Positions 21,188 to 33,987 of a stretch of 64,000 bases of DNA are shown piece by piece; the stretch's first letter is position 1; the number at the start of each line of letters is the position of its first letter. The position numbers and the translations under genes were made by a program. The stretch comes from Gnetum montanum (taxonomy: Eukaryota > Streptophyta > Gnetopsida > Gnetales > Gnetaceae). The notes beneath the pieces are model-generated. The model made no database searches, was not told the DNA's origin, and saw only the letters and a program-made list of their open reading frames with translations. Location of the stretch: the NCBI GenBank assembly GCA_015680685.1, contig MNCI01025555.1:80757-144756 (forward strand), written 5' to 3'.

Positions 21188-21364
21188 TAACTTCTATAAT
21201 AGTTGACCCTTTATCTTCTGTAATGGTTGACCCTTCAACTTCTATAATACCCAATAGCCAATACTTCAACTTTTGTAATGATTGACCCTTGAACATCTGT
21301 AATGACTAAGCCTTGAACTTCTATAACGACAAACCCTCAACTTCTATAACAGCCAACCATTCAA
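21188..21364 (+). repeat. Minisatellite of about 27 bp
   Basis: Six to seven diverged copies of AACTTCTATAATGGTTGACC plus a short spacer (CTTC/CTTG). Start and end are approximate. No coding relevance seen. Confidence 0.7.
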
Positions 21365-21575
21365 CCTCTAAAGAATGAAAATAGCAACTAAATTCCTAAG
21401 GATAGTTTCTAAAAACTAAGACAAAAAAAGGCATGTTTAATAATTAAACACATTTAACACCCTCCTATAAACTAAAAGTGTGCAAACTATTTGTTTAACA
21501 AGAATAATTCCATGTGCAAACACCAAGCTACTTTCCTAGCATCTAGAATGTTGATAACTTGAGGGGTTTGGTTAG

Positions 21576-22442
21576 TGATGAACATCAATAAGCTACATCA
21601 AAAGGCCCCCATTGACATGGCCTCATTGACAAGGCCCTATTTATGTGGTGTTGTGACATTGACAACGCCCTATCAATGTAGCAAAGTAAAAGCTATAAAT
21701 ATGAGCTCCCAGCTATGTTTATGGACATTAGATTCATAGTAGTAGCCAAACTCTTATAGTTTTAACATTTGAAAGTTAAAATATTTCTCCTAAGTGCTTG
21801 AAGAAAGTTTCATTGAGTGTATGCATCTTTATTGAAGCATTTTTGTATCTAAGCATGATAGTGTGTAAGGAAATAAAGATGAACTTCTTAATAAACCTTA
21901 CAGGATTCTAGATAGCTTAAATGTTTTATTTATGAATTCATTATTTTTATTTAATATTCAATCAATTAAGATAAATTATACTTAAAATCAATTAAGCTAA
22001 ATAGGTTAAGTACATAAGTATGATTGCTTCGAGAGTAACATGTATTTGCTTGGTAATCCCAGTAGCATTATTCCTTGGCACACCTAGTAGCATAGCGCTT
22101 GGTAACCTAGTAGTCAACATGTGGATTTAAGACATGTACAGGAAGTGGGACTGGATTTTTATGTTAGGATTAATTAAATATTAGTTAGTTGGTTGAATAA
22201 AATTAGTTATTAAATTATTCTATCCCTCTTTTCAAGCACCAAAACCATAAAACATAAAATGATAAAAAATTATATGCCTCGATTACTCTTAACCATACCA
22301 TTATGCTTCACAAGTGTAATTGGGAAATCAACTTTCTAGAATACAACTATACTAAAAACTATAAAGTCCATAGAATCTGACTAGATCACATGTGAATGCT
22401 TTGTGATTCATATGGTTGGGCATAGGGGTACCTCGCCACTCA
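21576..22442 (+). repeat. 5' LTR of element 4
   Basis: Starts TGATGAAC and aligns with 59733-60628. Shared stretches include ATAGTGTGTAAGGAAATAAA-like text and CCTCGATTACTCTTAACC. A run of short repeats of the ACATGGCCTCATTGACAAGG type lies near its start. The end is inferred from the primer site at 22447. The last ~70 bases have no partner in the truncated 3' copy. Confidence 0.8.
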
Positions 22443-22446
22443 TCAT

Positions 22447-22464
22447 TGTCATTGTTGCTAGGGA
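22447..22464 (+). other. Primer binding site of element 4, Asp-tRNA type
   Basis: TGTCATTGTTGCTAGGGA agrees with the plant tRNA-Asp primer site TGGCGCCGTTGCCGGGGA at 13 of 18 positions. Four of the five differences are C-to-T or G-to-A. Asp-tRNA priming is usual for Athila elements. Confidence 0.55.
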
Positions 22465-22596
22465 TTTTGTATATTGAAACATGCACTATCTAGGATTAGT
22501 GAACATTATTAATATTATTGGATGAACCTAAGGATAACATCACTCTCAAAAAACTTATAATTACAAAAGCACACTAATTATTTTATTTGTTACAAG

Positions 22597-22754
22597 ATGT
22601 CTTCTTACCACAAGCATGAAGATTTCAAACTATTAGTCCCACAAGAGTGCAAAGTGGTATATAGTCATCTAGATGAGTATTTACTGGACTTCATCTTCAT
22701 CCTACATTAGGATGAACAATTGAAATGGCATGATATAGAGGGAAATGTCATATT
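22597..22754 (+). pseudogene. gag: gag N-terminus of element 4, cut by a solo LTR
   Basis: The frame starts ATG 22597 (MSSYHKHEDFKLLVPQE), with one stop, and reaches the target site ATATT at 22750-22754. Skipping the solo LTR, it resumes in the same codon at 24534 (FDPQLIYARDSLSN), so the insertion broke a reading frame. I assign it to gag by position only; the sequence itself is not distinctive. Confidence 0.55.
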
Positions 22755-24528
22755 TGTAGTGACTAAAAATGTCGGTGGCTGGAACACTGAGAGGTTGCTA
22801 GGCAAACAGTTTAACCTCAGATCCGTGAGAGGGTTGTGCTAGAGAGAAACAGAAGTGGGGTGCCCTAAATAGTCTAGTCAATCATATAGGAACTTAATCA
22901 GTGTATCTTAACCTTTCATAAACATTTTTTTCGGAAGCAAGATGCGTGAAGTAAATCGATGATCAACAAATGTAAAGCAGTGAAAATAGTTCAAAACAAC
23001 GATGATATTAAGAAAATAGCAAAACAAACTTGGGTGAGAAAGTGCACCATCCCAGGGTCATGGGTTTGATCCTTTACTTTGCTGAAAAGTGTACAATAGA
23101 ACACACAACACACAAGAGGCATAGCTTATACAAAGTAGTATGGTCACAGATCTCTAAGTCATGGAGCCAACCAACAAACCCAAAGCCAACCAGAGTGCTA
23201 AAAATTGCCAACTATGCTCTCCGAAAGCCATCTTAAAAGCCAATCAATGTTAAAATCCAATAGTCAGCCCAACAACCAACTTTTTCTCCAACCCCTCGAG
23301 TTTTGTTTGCTAAGGTATTTATAGGGCTAGGAGAAGGAGAAAAATGCAGTTTGGATGGCACATATCCTAGGCCCCACAAGGTGCAAACATGGTTGTACTA
23401 TGTAGGTGTGAGATGATGGAGGTGAGCTTTATTACACTGTGACCATACTGCTAAAACTACATATACCAAAATCCAGTGTGCCAACAATGCAAGAAAAATG
23501 GAGCCTACACTCCAGGACTACATTTTACCTACTCTTGTGAGTAGGGTCAAGCATAGCAAAAATTTTTTAGGGATTGACTAGGGGTATGCAAGATGAAGCA
23601 AAGTTGCTGATTTTGTCCAGCAAAGAGATATCAGGGTGAGAATAATCATTGTTTCCAAGTTATAGAGCTAACCGAGGATGTCTTGATGCCTCAATGCCAA
23701 TGTTTCACTACCTATGTTGTTTAGCACATTAGCATAGCATAAGTAACCACTCGCTGTGCTATGCTACACTACGTAGTGTAGCATAGTGTAGCCACCTGTT
23801 TTGATAGAAAACTTGCGTAGGATCCAAGAGCATTTGTGTGAGGCTTGGTCAAGCAACAACTATGACTTTTATCCTTCATGCTGAAAAGCCTTCAGACTTG
23901 GTTATTTTTGCATTGTTGCTACGTTGTGCTACGCTATATAGCATAGCACAGCGTAGCAGCCAGTGTGTCGTGCTTCCTTGTTCAATCTACAATCTTCTTC
24001 TAAGAAACTTGGCTTGAGGCCTGAGGGCTTTAAGTGGGATAACTAGTCTTGCAGGTCAAAGTGTTACCAAGTGCAATCTTCTTGTTGGAGTCACTTGGCA
24101 AACGGGGGCCTTTGTGTGCTTTGTTCTTGTTACGCTGTACTACACTGCATAACATAGCATAGCATAGCACCATATTACATGCTTGATTGATCTCTTCAAG
24201 GCTTTCTATGCTGCCCAGCATATTGTAGCATAGCATATTTCTATGCTAGAAAACTTGCTAAACTCTTTTTCTCATCTCAAACACTTTCAACAACTCCTAG
24301 CGTAGTCTTTGGGTAGTCTGCCAACTGGGTCAATTGTCCAGTTGGGCAGGCTAGAAAGTCTAGTATGCTTATCAGCCCTGGAGATAGAAAACTTGCTAGA
24401 CTGCATATTCTATCTTTGATTCCTACACCATTCTATTAGCCCATCATGATGCTGCACTTGTGGAAATCCTTGCCCAAATTTCAAGACTCTGCTAAAGAAT
24501 GAGGGTCCTGAAATTCTATGGTGTTTCA
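22755..24528 (-). mobile_element. Solo LTR of the element 3 family
   Basis: 1774 bases flanked by ATATT at 22750-22754 and 24529-24533. On the + strand it begins TGTAGTGAC and ends GGTGTTTCA, like the element 3 LTRs (TGTAACGAC...GGTGTTTCA), so it is in minus orientation. Homology is clearest in the first 150 bases (GGATCCGTG-type block). The TATA box (complement) is at 23316-23323. The middle (23730-24240) carries long imperfect palindromes of GCTACGCTA and TAGCATAGC words. There is no internal region, so it arose by LTR-LTR recombination. Confidence 0.85.
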
Positions 24529-24533
24529 ATATT

Positions 24534-26700
24534 GACCCCCAATTGATCTATGCTAGGGATTCTCTTTCAAACATTTAAAAACTTGGACATTCCAAATCTT
24601 CATAAGGAATATGCCATGAATGGTTATGACATTCAAGAGTATGATCCCACTGAAACATAATGCAAGAGAGATTGACACTAGGATAAGCATCATGAGTATA
24701 CAAAGGGGAAGCACTTTAGTAACCCTTTGTTTATGTTGAGCCAAGACGATAATGTGGATCCTTCCCCTAAGGATTCTCAATATGATAATTCTCCACCCTT
24801 TGTTATTGGTGATGAGGGCATGACCCTAAACCTACAATCCACTATTCATAAACTAGGTTCAGGAAAAAGTGATAGTCAAGGTGTGGACTCGGGTAAACAT
24901 CACAATGGTAAGGGATCTAAGAATGGTGGTTGTAATTAGCTAAGACATGATGGTAAACACTATGGTGGTGGTGGTAATCCATTTTTCTCTTCATCCTCTT
25001 CATCCAATTCTAAACATTCCTCTTCATCTACTAGTTCTCATAAAATCCATGATCAAAATAATCATGATGAAGGCAATCAACGAGACAACAAAGATCATCA
25101 AGGTCATCAAGAATGCAGAGGTGGCAAGAACCATCATCAACATCATCAATGCAATTATGATGATGAACCTTTTTTGGTAACTTGAAGCATGCTCAACATT
25201 GCAGAGCCAATAAAAATCCTAAATAGGCATGTGAGAGATAGTCGAATCAAGCTCTTAGACATGAATAATATTCTACGACTTGATGGTGGATACAACTCTA
25301 ATCTATAAACACATCTACAACCATCATGCCTGTGCCTTACAGAACATTGAAAATGATTGGAAAAAACTCATGCTTTTCCCTAGGACACTCATCAAGAAAG
25401 CTAAAAGTTGGTACTATTTCATGGAACTAGAATCCATTAGCCAATGGAATTCAATGTTAGACCTATTCAATGATAAATACCAGATATAATTTAGAGTGTC
25501 TAACCTAAGAAGGAAAATCCAAATTTGAAAACAAGGAACACATGAACCCTTGGATGCCTCCATGGGTAGATACTATTCACTCTTACATCAATTCCCTACC
25601 CATTATTATTCTTAAAGGGAATAACTCTATGACATCCAAGATGGGATCATAGTCGAAACTAGAAGAACTCTTACGGTTTATGCCCAAGGGAGACTATCTA
25701 AATTAAGAGCTCATCAAATACAGATGCTTATAGAGTAGGTAGTAAATGAAAAAGGTAAGTGGTGAAAAATGGAAAGTGCATAAGATTATAATAGGGATCC
25801 ATCCATCTAGAAGAGAGAGGTTTGATTTTATGATAAGGAGAAGTCACCACTCGACGAAGTGATGAACAAGAAAACCTTGCCTATTCAAAAATATATTTTT
25901 GATATTTTGGCAAAGGTTGATAAATTATGAGACTTTTTAGATGAGAACCAAACTACTATGAATATTTCTAAAGAATCCAAAGAATAAAATAGTGATTGTG
26001 AATGCAAGAGATGAAAAGAAGCTAAACGTGTCTACCAGAGAGGTAAGGGAAAATATGCTACCATAGAGGAAGTTGTGGAAACTAACTTTGATGGTGATAC
26101 TAGTTGTGACATCTATTAATATAAATATCCAAAGAGATGTTTGCCTATAGTGTCACACTTATAATAGTTTGGGGTGTACATATTGAATCCTCAACTAGCA
26201 CAGAGTCAAGCACCTAGATGATTGCCTTATCCTCAAGGGAATCCAAGGTAGTTCCACAAACAACAATAAGCTTACTACCCAAATGGAGCACTACCATAAC
26301 AATATGAACAATACCAATAGTGGCACTAACCAAAATTAGGGGAAGTGCCACCATCAAGGTGATAGTACCCTTACAAGCAACTAGATCCATATGGGTACTA
26401 TGTTTGGCAAACTATTTCTCCAAGAAGTTCTACAAGCCATGCCTCATTTTAGCATCACTATTACCCCCTATAGTACCACTGAACACATTCACCATCTACT
26501 TGGGAAGGGAACCCATATCCATACCATCCTTCTTATTCATCTACACACATCCCTCTGCCCTCAACCCAATTACCTCCTACATTGTTCATGTAGGGAGAAA
26601 TTCCTCCATACCCATAGCAATGAAATTCTATGAGGGTTGTACACTCACAACTAGCTTTCTAGCTGAGTGGTTCAGAAAATCAATCTAGGAAATGACACTT
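24534..26700 (+). pseudogene. gag: gag of element 4 (decayed), main part
   Basis: Continues the interrupted frame. 24727-25180 is His/Ser/Gly/Asn-rich low-complexity text. The gag core lies at 25280-25490 with KKAKSWYYFMELESISQW, an Athila-type version of the A-x-x-W-Y block, then LNDKYQI-like text and ESLYDAWERFK-like remnants. From about 26150 to 26650 a Pro/Gln/Tyr-rich tail (for example YPQGNPR and PYGYYV) is typical of the gag C-terminus. Many TAG/TAA stops and at least two frameshifts. Confidence 0.7.
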
Positions 26701-26939
26701 TGTCTGATGCAACAATCCTCCAAAACCCTTATAACCTAATGAGGCTAGTTGCCCTACATCTCCAACACCCTCATCCTATGCATCAAATACCTTCGAGTGC
26801 CCTTCAAACCAAACACCACCTTAGATCTACACTATCATCCTAACTCATGTTATTTTTAATTGGATCAAGGTTGGCAATGTTTTTACAAAAAGTTCTAACC
26901 TAATAAGTCCACTCATTTACCTAAATATTTTTGGACATA

Positions 26940-27270
26940 AGCCATGAAAGGCTCTTCTTGATTATTGGTTCCGATGTTAATCTCCTTTGTCATGACATGT
27001 ACAAGGCATGGAACGTACCACCTCTTAAGAAGAGAAATATCCATTTAGAATTGATAGACTAATCAGTTACTATCCCTTTAGAATTAGTGAAGGACATTGT
27101 GACCATAGTTAGTAGGTGATCCTATCATACCAATTTTTTGATGATCAAGGTTGAAAACTACAAACGTGACTTTCCCATCATTATGGAAAGGGCTTGGTTA
27201 AGCATGATTAATGCACATATGGGCAGAAGGGACCTCTCCTTGGAAATCTCCAAGGAAAATGAATTTTGAA
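26940..27270 (+). pseudogene. Protease of element 4 (decayed)
   Basis: IIGSDVNLLCHDMYKAWNVP aligns with the D-S-G-S-D-V-N region of plant gypsy proteases, but the catalytic Asp-Ser have become Ile-Ile/Gly. NIHLELIDQ-like text, YHTNFLMIK and MERAWLSMINAHMG follow in the order expected for retropepsins. Non-functional. Confidence 0.6.
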
Positions 27271-27854
27271 GGCTAGAGAAGAAGCATATTTGATCCATCA
27301 AAAGTACATATAATAAAGCATGTAATCAATATGCACAAGAAACATATATTCAAAGGTGTCTATACATAGCAGCCACAAAATAGGAAGGCATCCAATGGTT
27401 GATAGCTGACTGAAATAGTGGCACATTATGCATGGAACCAATTAAGAGCCTAACATGTGCTTATATTAAAAGCATGGATGAACTTGAGTAAGTTCATCAC
27501 CAACTCTCTAATGACAAAGATGATGATACCTATTGAGGAGAGTTAGAAATCCCTGATAAATTCAAGCAGGATCCCCTAGAGTTGAAAGCTATACTACCGA
27601 CATAAAGTATGCAGTTTTAAATAATGGTAAACTAGTCATAATTAATGCCAAACTTTCTCCTGAATAAAAAAAAATCTATTAAAGGTGAATAATGAATAGC
27701 CAATAGCTTTTACTTGGTTGTATCTCAAGCTAACAAGAATCAATCCAAGGATATACCAACATCACATTTACACCAACCTTACCATGAAGCCCAAAAGGCA
27801 ACCATAAAGGTGGTTGAATCCCAAATTGAAGCATATTATTAAGAAGGAAATAGA

Positions 27855-29045
27855 GAAACTCCTTAAGGTCAAGATTCATCTATCCCATCATAGATAGTGT
27901 GTAGACTATTCCACTTGTCATTGTATCAAAGAAAGATGGCAAGTGATAGGTCTGCATTGACTTTAGGCTTTTCAACATGGAAACATTTAAAGATCATTTT
28001 CCATTGCCATTTGTGGACCAAGTGTTAGACACTATCTCTAGGCATCACTATTATAGCTTCTTGGATGGTTATAATGGCTATAACCAAATCCAAATTTTAG
28101 CAGAAGATTAGGCTAAGATAACATTCACAAGTTCTTAAGGGACTTTTGCATATTGTAAGATGCCATTTAGTCTATGTAATGCCCTTGTAATATTTTAATG
28201 CCTTATCATTAGTATTTTCCAATAGCATATTGGTAGTAGGGTAGAAGCCTTCATGGATGACTTCTCTACCTATAGGGCTACATTTAAGCAAGCCTTGGAC
28301 TACCTTGATGAAGTAAAGAAAAGATGTGTGGAAATAAATCTATGGCACAATTGGCAAAAGAGTCATCTCATGGTCCAAGAAGGCATAGTATTAGGGCATA
28401 GAATCACTTAGGTAGGGATTGAGGTAGACCTAGAAAACATAAGGGTCATCCAAGGAATTACATGTTAACTAGAGACAATCAAAGATGTTAGATCATTTAT
28501 TGGACATATTGGCTACTACCTATGATTCATAAAGAATTTCTCTAACATTGCAAAGTTGTTGGTCGAGCTTATGAAGAAAGATGCTCTGTTGATGTAGACT
28601 AAGGAGTGTGAACATGCATTCCAACAATTGACGAAAAAGCTCATAGAAACTCCAATTCTACAGGAATTAGACTAGTCAAAACCATTTCACATAATGACAG
28701 ATGCATCTAATTATGCTTTGGAAGTAGTTCTTATATAGTTGGATTATAAAACATATCCATACCACATCCACTATGTCATCTAAAGCATTTTTGGAGCATA
28801 ATTAAACTACACCAGAACTAAAAATTAACTAATGGCAGTGGTGTATGCCCTTAAAAAGTTTAATTAGTATGTGCTTGGTTGTAAAGGTTTTGTGCACATA
28901 GATCATAGTGCCATATGCTTCCTAATGAATAAGCTAATAGTGAGCCCTCATATCATACGATGGCTTGTGATCTTGCAGGAATCCAATCTCACAATGGTAG
29001 ATCGAAAAGGAATTGAGAATGTGGTCGTTGACCACCTCTCTTAAT
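27855..29045 (+). pseudogene. Reverse transcriptase and RNase H of element 4
   Basis: Blocks in order: PLVIVSKKDGK, VCIDFRLFN, DHFPLPFVDQ, YSFLDGYNGYNQI, FAYCKMPFSL, the catalytic FMDD in EAFMDDFSTY (about 28250), HLMVQEGIVLGHRIT, VRSFIGHIGYY. RNase H follows from about 28670: PFHIMTDASNYALEVVL, LMAVVYALKKFN, then GIENVVVDHLS at the end. The RT Asp pair and the first RNase H Asp survive. About ten stops lie in the frame. Text matches the Athila lineage closely. Confidence 0.82.
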
Positions 29046-29329
29046 TAAGATGTGATAACAAAGAGGAAAGCCCACTCTTTGATTAGTTTTTAGATGAATT
29101 CTTCTTTATAAGAGTAATAAATAACCAATTTTCCACAAAAATAAAATGGTACGATGACATCCTCACTTACCTTCTCATTTAGGAGATGCCATAAGATCTT
29201 GAATTTAGGAAGTAACAGTTTCTTCAATGGGAAAAATACTTCATGAAAATCAATCAACACCTTTACAAGGTGTGCATTGATGGCTTGGTTCATTGGTATG
29301 TCCATGATGTAGATCAACTACACATTCTT

Positions 29330-30310
29330 CAAGATGCTCATGAAGGCCCTTGTGGAGCCACAATGTATGGAGATGCATGGCAATAAAAATCCTAATGGAA
29401 ACATACTATTGCCCTACAATATTCAAGGATGTCCACCAGTTTGTCTAATCTTGTGAACGTTGTCAATAAGATGGTGGGATGACCACTCGAATGAAAGGTC
29501 CTTAACAAAGGATTCAACCACTAGAGCCCTTTGACATATGAAGCATTGACTTCATGGGTCCCATCACATCCATGTCCAATTGGAAGGTGTATATCATCAT
29601 AGTAGTTGACTACTATAAAAAATGGGTAGAAGTAATAGCCTTCACCAATTGTACATCATCCACTACTACTAGATTTGTACAAAAACATGTTGTAAATATT
29701 TTTGGGATGCCACATGCACTAATTTTTTATAATGGAACTCATTTTACAAGTGCCACTTTTAGAAAGCTAATGCAAGACTTAGGGGTTGAACATAAATTAA
29801 CCACACCCTATCAACCCCAAGCCAATGGTAAAGTAGAGGTAACTAATCAAGAGATCACAAGGATCCTAACAAGGATCATAAGCAAATATAGTAGAGATTG
29901 GAGCATGAAACTTAATGATGCCTTATGGGCCTACCACTCAACATGACTCTCTATTGGCTACTCTCCCTATGAGTTAGTGTATAAAAAACCTCCAACACTT
30001 TCAATGTAATTCGAACTCTATACACTGTCAACAACCTGTGACCTGAATCTCAATCAAGTGTAGCCTAAAAAGAAAGACTAATAAACCAAAGTTCACAAGG
30101 CATTCAATAAGTAATGACATGACCAAAGAATATGAAAAGTCAAATTCCAACCAAGAGATAAGGTTCTTTAATGGAATCCCACACAAGTACCTCAAAAAAA
30201 ATTCTAAAAAATATGGGAAGGACCTTATATAATTGTGGAAACCTTTCTTTCTAGAGTCATGACCATATATAAACCTAAAAGCCCAAATAAAAAGTAGTTG
30301 GTCAACATCC
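29330..30310 (+). pseudogene. Integrase of element 4 (decayed)
   Basis: HEGPCG and CERCQQDGG-like remnants of the zinc finger, then SIDFMGPI with the first catalytic Asp. The second site reads IFYNGTHF, so the second Asp is Tyr. The Glu survives in NGKVEVTNQEI. LNDALWAYHST and a QPRDKVL-like tail end the domain. The stretch 29554-29946 is open for 130 codons. Confidence 0.8.
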
Positions 30311-30607
30311 AACAAGTGAAGCTTTTTCTAAAACCAAAACAAGCCAGTGCAACAACTACCTTAACAGATGGACAACCATGTTTGATTTTTCAGATCTCCT
30401 CCTTTCAACTGAGTCATGGGGGAAATGGCCATCTATGCTAATCATCCATATGACTCAGTTTTTCTAATTTTTTTATTTTTTTATTTTTCAATTTATTTAT
30501 TTTACAACTTATTGATTTTTAAAATGTTTCCATTTTACATCATTCTTTTGGTCTACATCATCATTAGTACATTGAATCTTTATTAGATATTTCATACTAT
30601 AACCGAG

Positions 30608-31970
30608 TTGGAGCTATTAGAGGTAAGAGGAAAAAACATCATATTGAAGGGACAACTTAAAATATCCAAAGAGTGGAATGAATGCTTGGCTATGGAGGTT
30701 ACCAAACTAAGAGCCCAGATGACTAACCCCACATATCTCAACCTATCAGTCACAAGAAATGAAGCTATGCAAAACTTTCAATCTAGAATCAAAGGGGTTG
30801 AGAATGCAATGAGGACAATGATATTCTATAGATCCTTGGCCAAAGCTACATAGCATAATATTCAAAAGGCCTTGGATCCGACCTACCAAGAGAATGTCCA
30901 ACTGATCATAGAGAACCATCGCTTGTGAAATGTTAATATGAATAAATAGTAGTTAACAAATTTCATCCATCAATAGTAGGAGTAGCTAGCTAGAGCAAAC
31001 ACAGAGCTAAGGGAGTTGACAATAGAGAATAGAAATCTCTCCATGAAGGAGGTCAATGCCCTTCACTAAAAGACTATAGTGGAGGTAGCCACCTAGAAAT
31101 CTAAAGTTCTCAAGTGTAAGAAAGACAAGGATAATTATGAAGAGTAGGTTAATCTACAAAAGAAAATAAATGAAAAACATATCCAATTGATGAAGGCAAA
31201 GATAAATGATGTCCTTGAACAACCCTAGAAAGGAAAAAAAATTGGCAACCCATCATTGATGGTATAGATGCTTATAACAAGGTTGAAATTTGCACAAAGG
31301 AGTTTCATATCAAGGAGATGATGGAGTATATGGGGCTTGCCAATCTACATTACATAAATCTAGCCATGTTGACTACCAAATGGTTGTGGTTTGAGTTGGA
31401 GAATTAGATGGCCAACTCGTACTTGCTATACAAGGTATAGTTCAAGAACCACAAGGACACCAAAGACAAGCTTGTGATGGCTAATACTAAACTTGAAGTT
31501 CTTAAGGCATGTTTCACAAGTCAAAGATAAACTTCCAAGAACTTGGCTACAAGGATGAATGACTACCAAGATTTGTAGAATGTAGTAAGGATATTTGACA
31601 CTGAATGTAAATAGTTCATTGCTTGGTTTGTCAATGTAAATGAGATGTTCCCAATCATGCCACATCTGTAGGATGTCCCCATTCCAACCAATGTTGGTGA
31701 AGCCATGTGGACTATGAATGATCCTTAGAGTAAGGAGGAGAAGATGAAGGTAGTGCTTGATGCTTTTTTCCTTCCACTATAGGCTACAATTACATCAAAA
31801 TAGGCACAGGTGCCTTAGCCACTACATGGGCTTGAAGCTCATGAAGGTCCTTCAAAGCCTCAGGAGCCACCACCACCTAGGATTGTCTAATCTTCACCAC
31901 CATCTTCATGCTATCAAGAGTTGTGTTATCAAAATGTTTGTAAAGTCATGTAATAATGTTTATTTTTATG
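30608..31970 (+). pseudogene. Downstream (post-integrase) frame of element 4, coiled-coil rich
   Basis: Begins MELLEVRGKNIILKGQLKIS and stays open for 81 codons, then continues with stops and frame changes almost to the element 2 insertion at 31975. The text is Lys/Glu/Gln-rich with heptad-like spacing (KKDKDNYEE, LVMANTKLEVL), ending in a Pro-rich part (PSKPQEPPPP). Athila elements carry an extra gene at this position that is sometimes called envelope-like, but I see no signal peptide or membrane segment here. Function unknown. Confidence 0.5.
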
Positions 31971-31975
31971 TCATG

Positions 31976-33967
31976 CGTACCATCCATAATCGTTGGCGTA
32001 AGGTTGGAGGAAAAATGAACGCTGAAAGATCTTCGGAGAGATACAGCTGACCTTGCCTTCACATGAGGGCAAGTTAGAAAAACAAAGGCAGAGTGCCTTC
32101 GATGGTCTGCACACAAATCAACCAAGGACTTCCCCAAGCGTAAGCTATGGCTTTTGCTAGGGTTATCATAACAAACGTAACACGAATATGTAAACAGAGC
32201 ATAAATGTAATGTAAGAATGGTCCAGAATGATGCAAATGTAAAACAATGAACTAGAATAATGTAAATAGTGTAATGAACTAGAATAATGTAAACAGTGAA
32301 ATGAACTAGAATAATGTAAACAACACAATGGAAGACAAAAGACTATATTGTATTGATTTAGAGAATAAAGTGCACTGATCAAAATGCAGCTACATGTATA
32401 GATGGAAGGTCAAGGTGTCAAGCCTCGGGATGAAGGATGAAACATTTGCAGATGCTCAAATGCTAGGGGTCATGTGTGCTCAAGCATCCAAGGTTGCCAG
32501 TCAATGCTTTTTAGGTCATCCTTTTTGCAAAATTTCCCACCCCGTTTATGTCAATGAATAGGGTATTTATACATTTTGCTAGGCTCGGGAGTAAGATTTG
32601 TGAATGAGATCAATGGCTGTGAGATGAGAGAAAAACAGATCGCATGACAGGTGTGCATGAGCAGACTGCATTCTAGACTGGATACATTGTATCTTACAAT
32701 CTGTTTTAGCTTGTGCAAGCTGGCTTATGCTCATAGAGGCATGTACAATATGTAGCGTAAGAGCTTGTCCAGCTCAAAAATGTGAAAAATTTATAATGAC
32801 TGATAATGTACAACAAGAGCATTTGCCTCTGGCTCGCTTAAAATTTCTAAATTTGTGGACTAACTGCTGCTAAATATGCTTTTGCTTCATCAAGGTCACT
32901 ACCGTGTGTTGATCTTATCCTGGCATGCCCTCAGCATGTGTCTAAAGTGCTTTTTCTTGGTCATGACCAGTGCTCATGTTGGACTCACGTTGCCAGTGTG
33001 ACCTCAGTGTGAGCTCAACATCACCTCAGCATTTATGAACAATAATGATGTGTTTTATGTTAAAATTCCACCTTTAAGAATTATTTTTGAAGTGTAATTG
33101 CTTCTTGACCTTGAGGACATCCTACATGTTTAATTTGGGCCTGGCTGTGCTTGGATTTGGGCCACTTTTGGCAGCTCACACTGGGCTCATGTTGTTAGCG
33201 TGACCTCAGCGTGACCTGGGCATGCAAGCTGGGATGGTACATTTCACACCAAATCTTGATTTTTGAGACCTGTCCTTCAAGTGTGACTACTACCTACTCT
33301 TGGGGATGACTTGCAAGTTGAATTTGAGCCTGTTTATGCCATGATCTGGGTCATTTTAGCAACTCATGTTGAGCTCACACTATCAATGTGAGTTGGGCAT
33401 GACTCCAGCATGACCTGGGCATGAGCTTAGCATGACCTGGGTGTGAGCTCAGCATGACTTGGGCATAAGCACTGAAAATGGTGTATTTTCGAGCCTGAAA
33501 TCAGAATTCTGAGGGCTAGGACCTGAGCAATCATTAGTGGACCTTTAGGATGACTTGTACCTTCAAAATTAGACCATTTTGATATTTTTTGGGCCTATTT
33601 TGGGGCACTCATGCTAGATTCATGTTGGACTCAAGCTGCCAGCGTGACCTGGGCATGATCTCAGCGTGAGTAGCAAGATTTATGTGATTTTGACTTGAAA
33701 TCTTGGGTTCTAGATGTTGAAACTTGGAGTAGTCATCAGTGGGTCTCAAGGGAACCTTGCCTATTCAAATTAGGACCATTTTGACCTGATTTGGAAGTTG
33801 TCATGGTTGGTCACATTGAGGGCAAGCTAGCTTGATAGCATGAGCAAGCTGGCTTGAACAAGTTGGCATGGGCAAGCTGGCTTGAGTCAATTTTTGCCTC
33901 TTGAATGCCGAAAGGGGCTTGAGTCATCCTTGTTTCAAAGTGTTAGGCTAAAATTAATGGTGTTTCA
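31976..33967 (-). repeat. 3' LTR of element 2 (left copy)
   Basis: On the + strand it begins CGTACCATCC (the right copy has TGTACGATCC, so TG has become CG) and ends GGTGTTTCA. The complement TATA box is at 32564-32571. A tandem repeat of about 31 bases (GAACTAGAATAATGTAAACA) lies at 32240-32335. The GCAAGCTGGCTTG words at 33820-33890 and the TCACGCT/AGCGTGA clusters match element 1's LTR. Confidence 0.9.
32240..32335. repeat. Tandem repeat of about 31 bp in element 2 LTR
   Basis: Three copies of AATGAACTAGAATAATGTAA plus spacer. The other LTR has the same array at about 57865-57955 with an equal or slightly larger copy number, so it predates insertion. Confidence 0.7.
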
Positions 33968-33987
33968 TTGGCCCCTCTTTGTTGACA
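33968..33987 (-). other. Polypurine tract of element 2
   Basis: The complement of TTGGCCCCTCTTTGTTGAC, i.e. AACAAAGAGGGGCCAA next to the LTR start TGAAACACC. Confidence 0.8.

Noticed and set aside
23030-23236. Possible second SINE head (CATGGGTTTGATCC) and a 68-codon frame
   Set aside because: It lies within the solo LTR, there is no A-box at the right distance, and the frame has no counterpart in element 3 LTRs.
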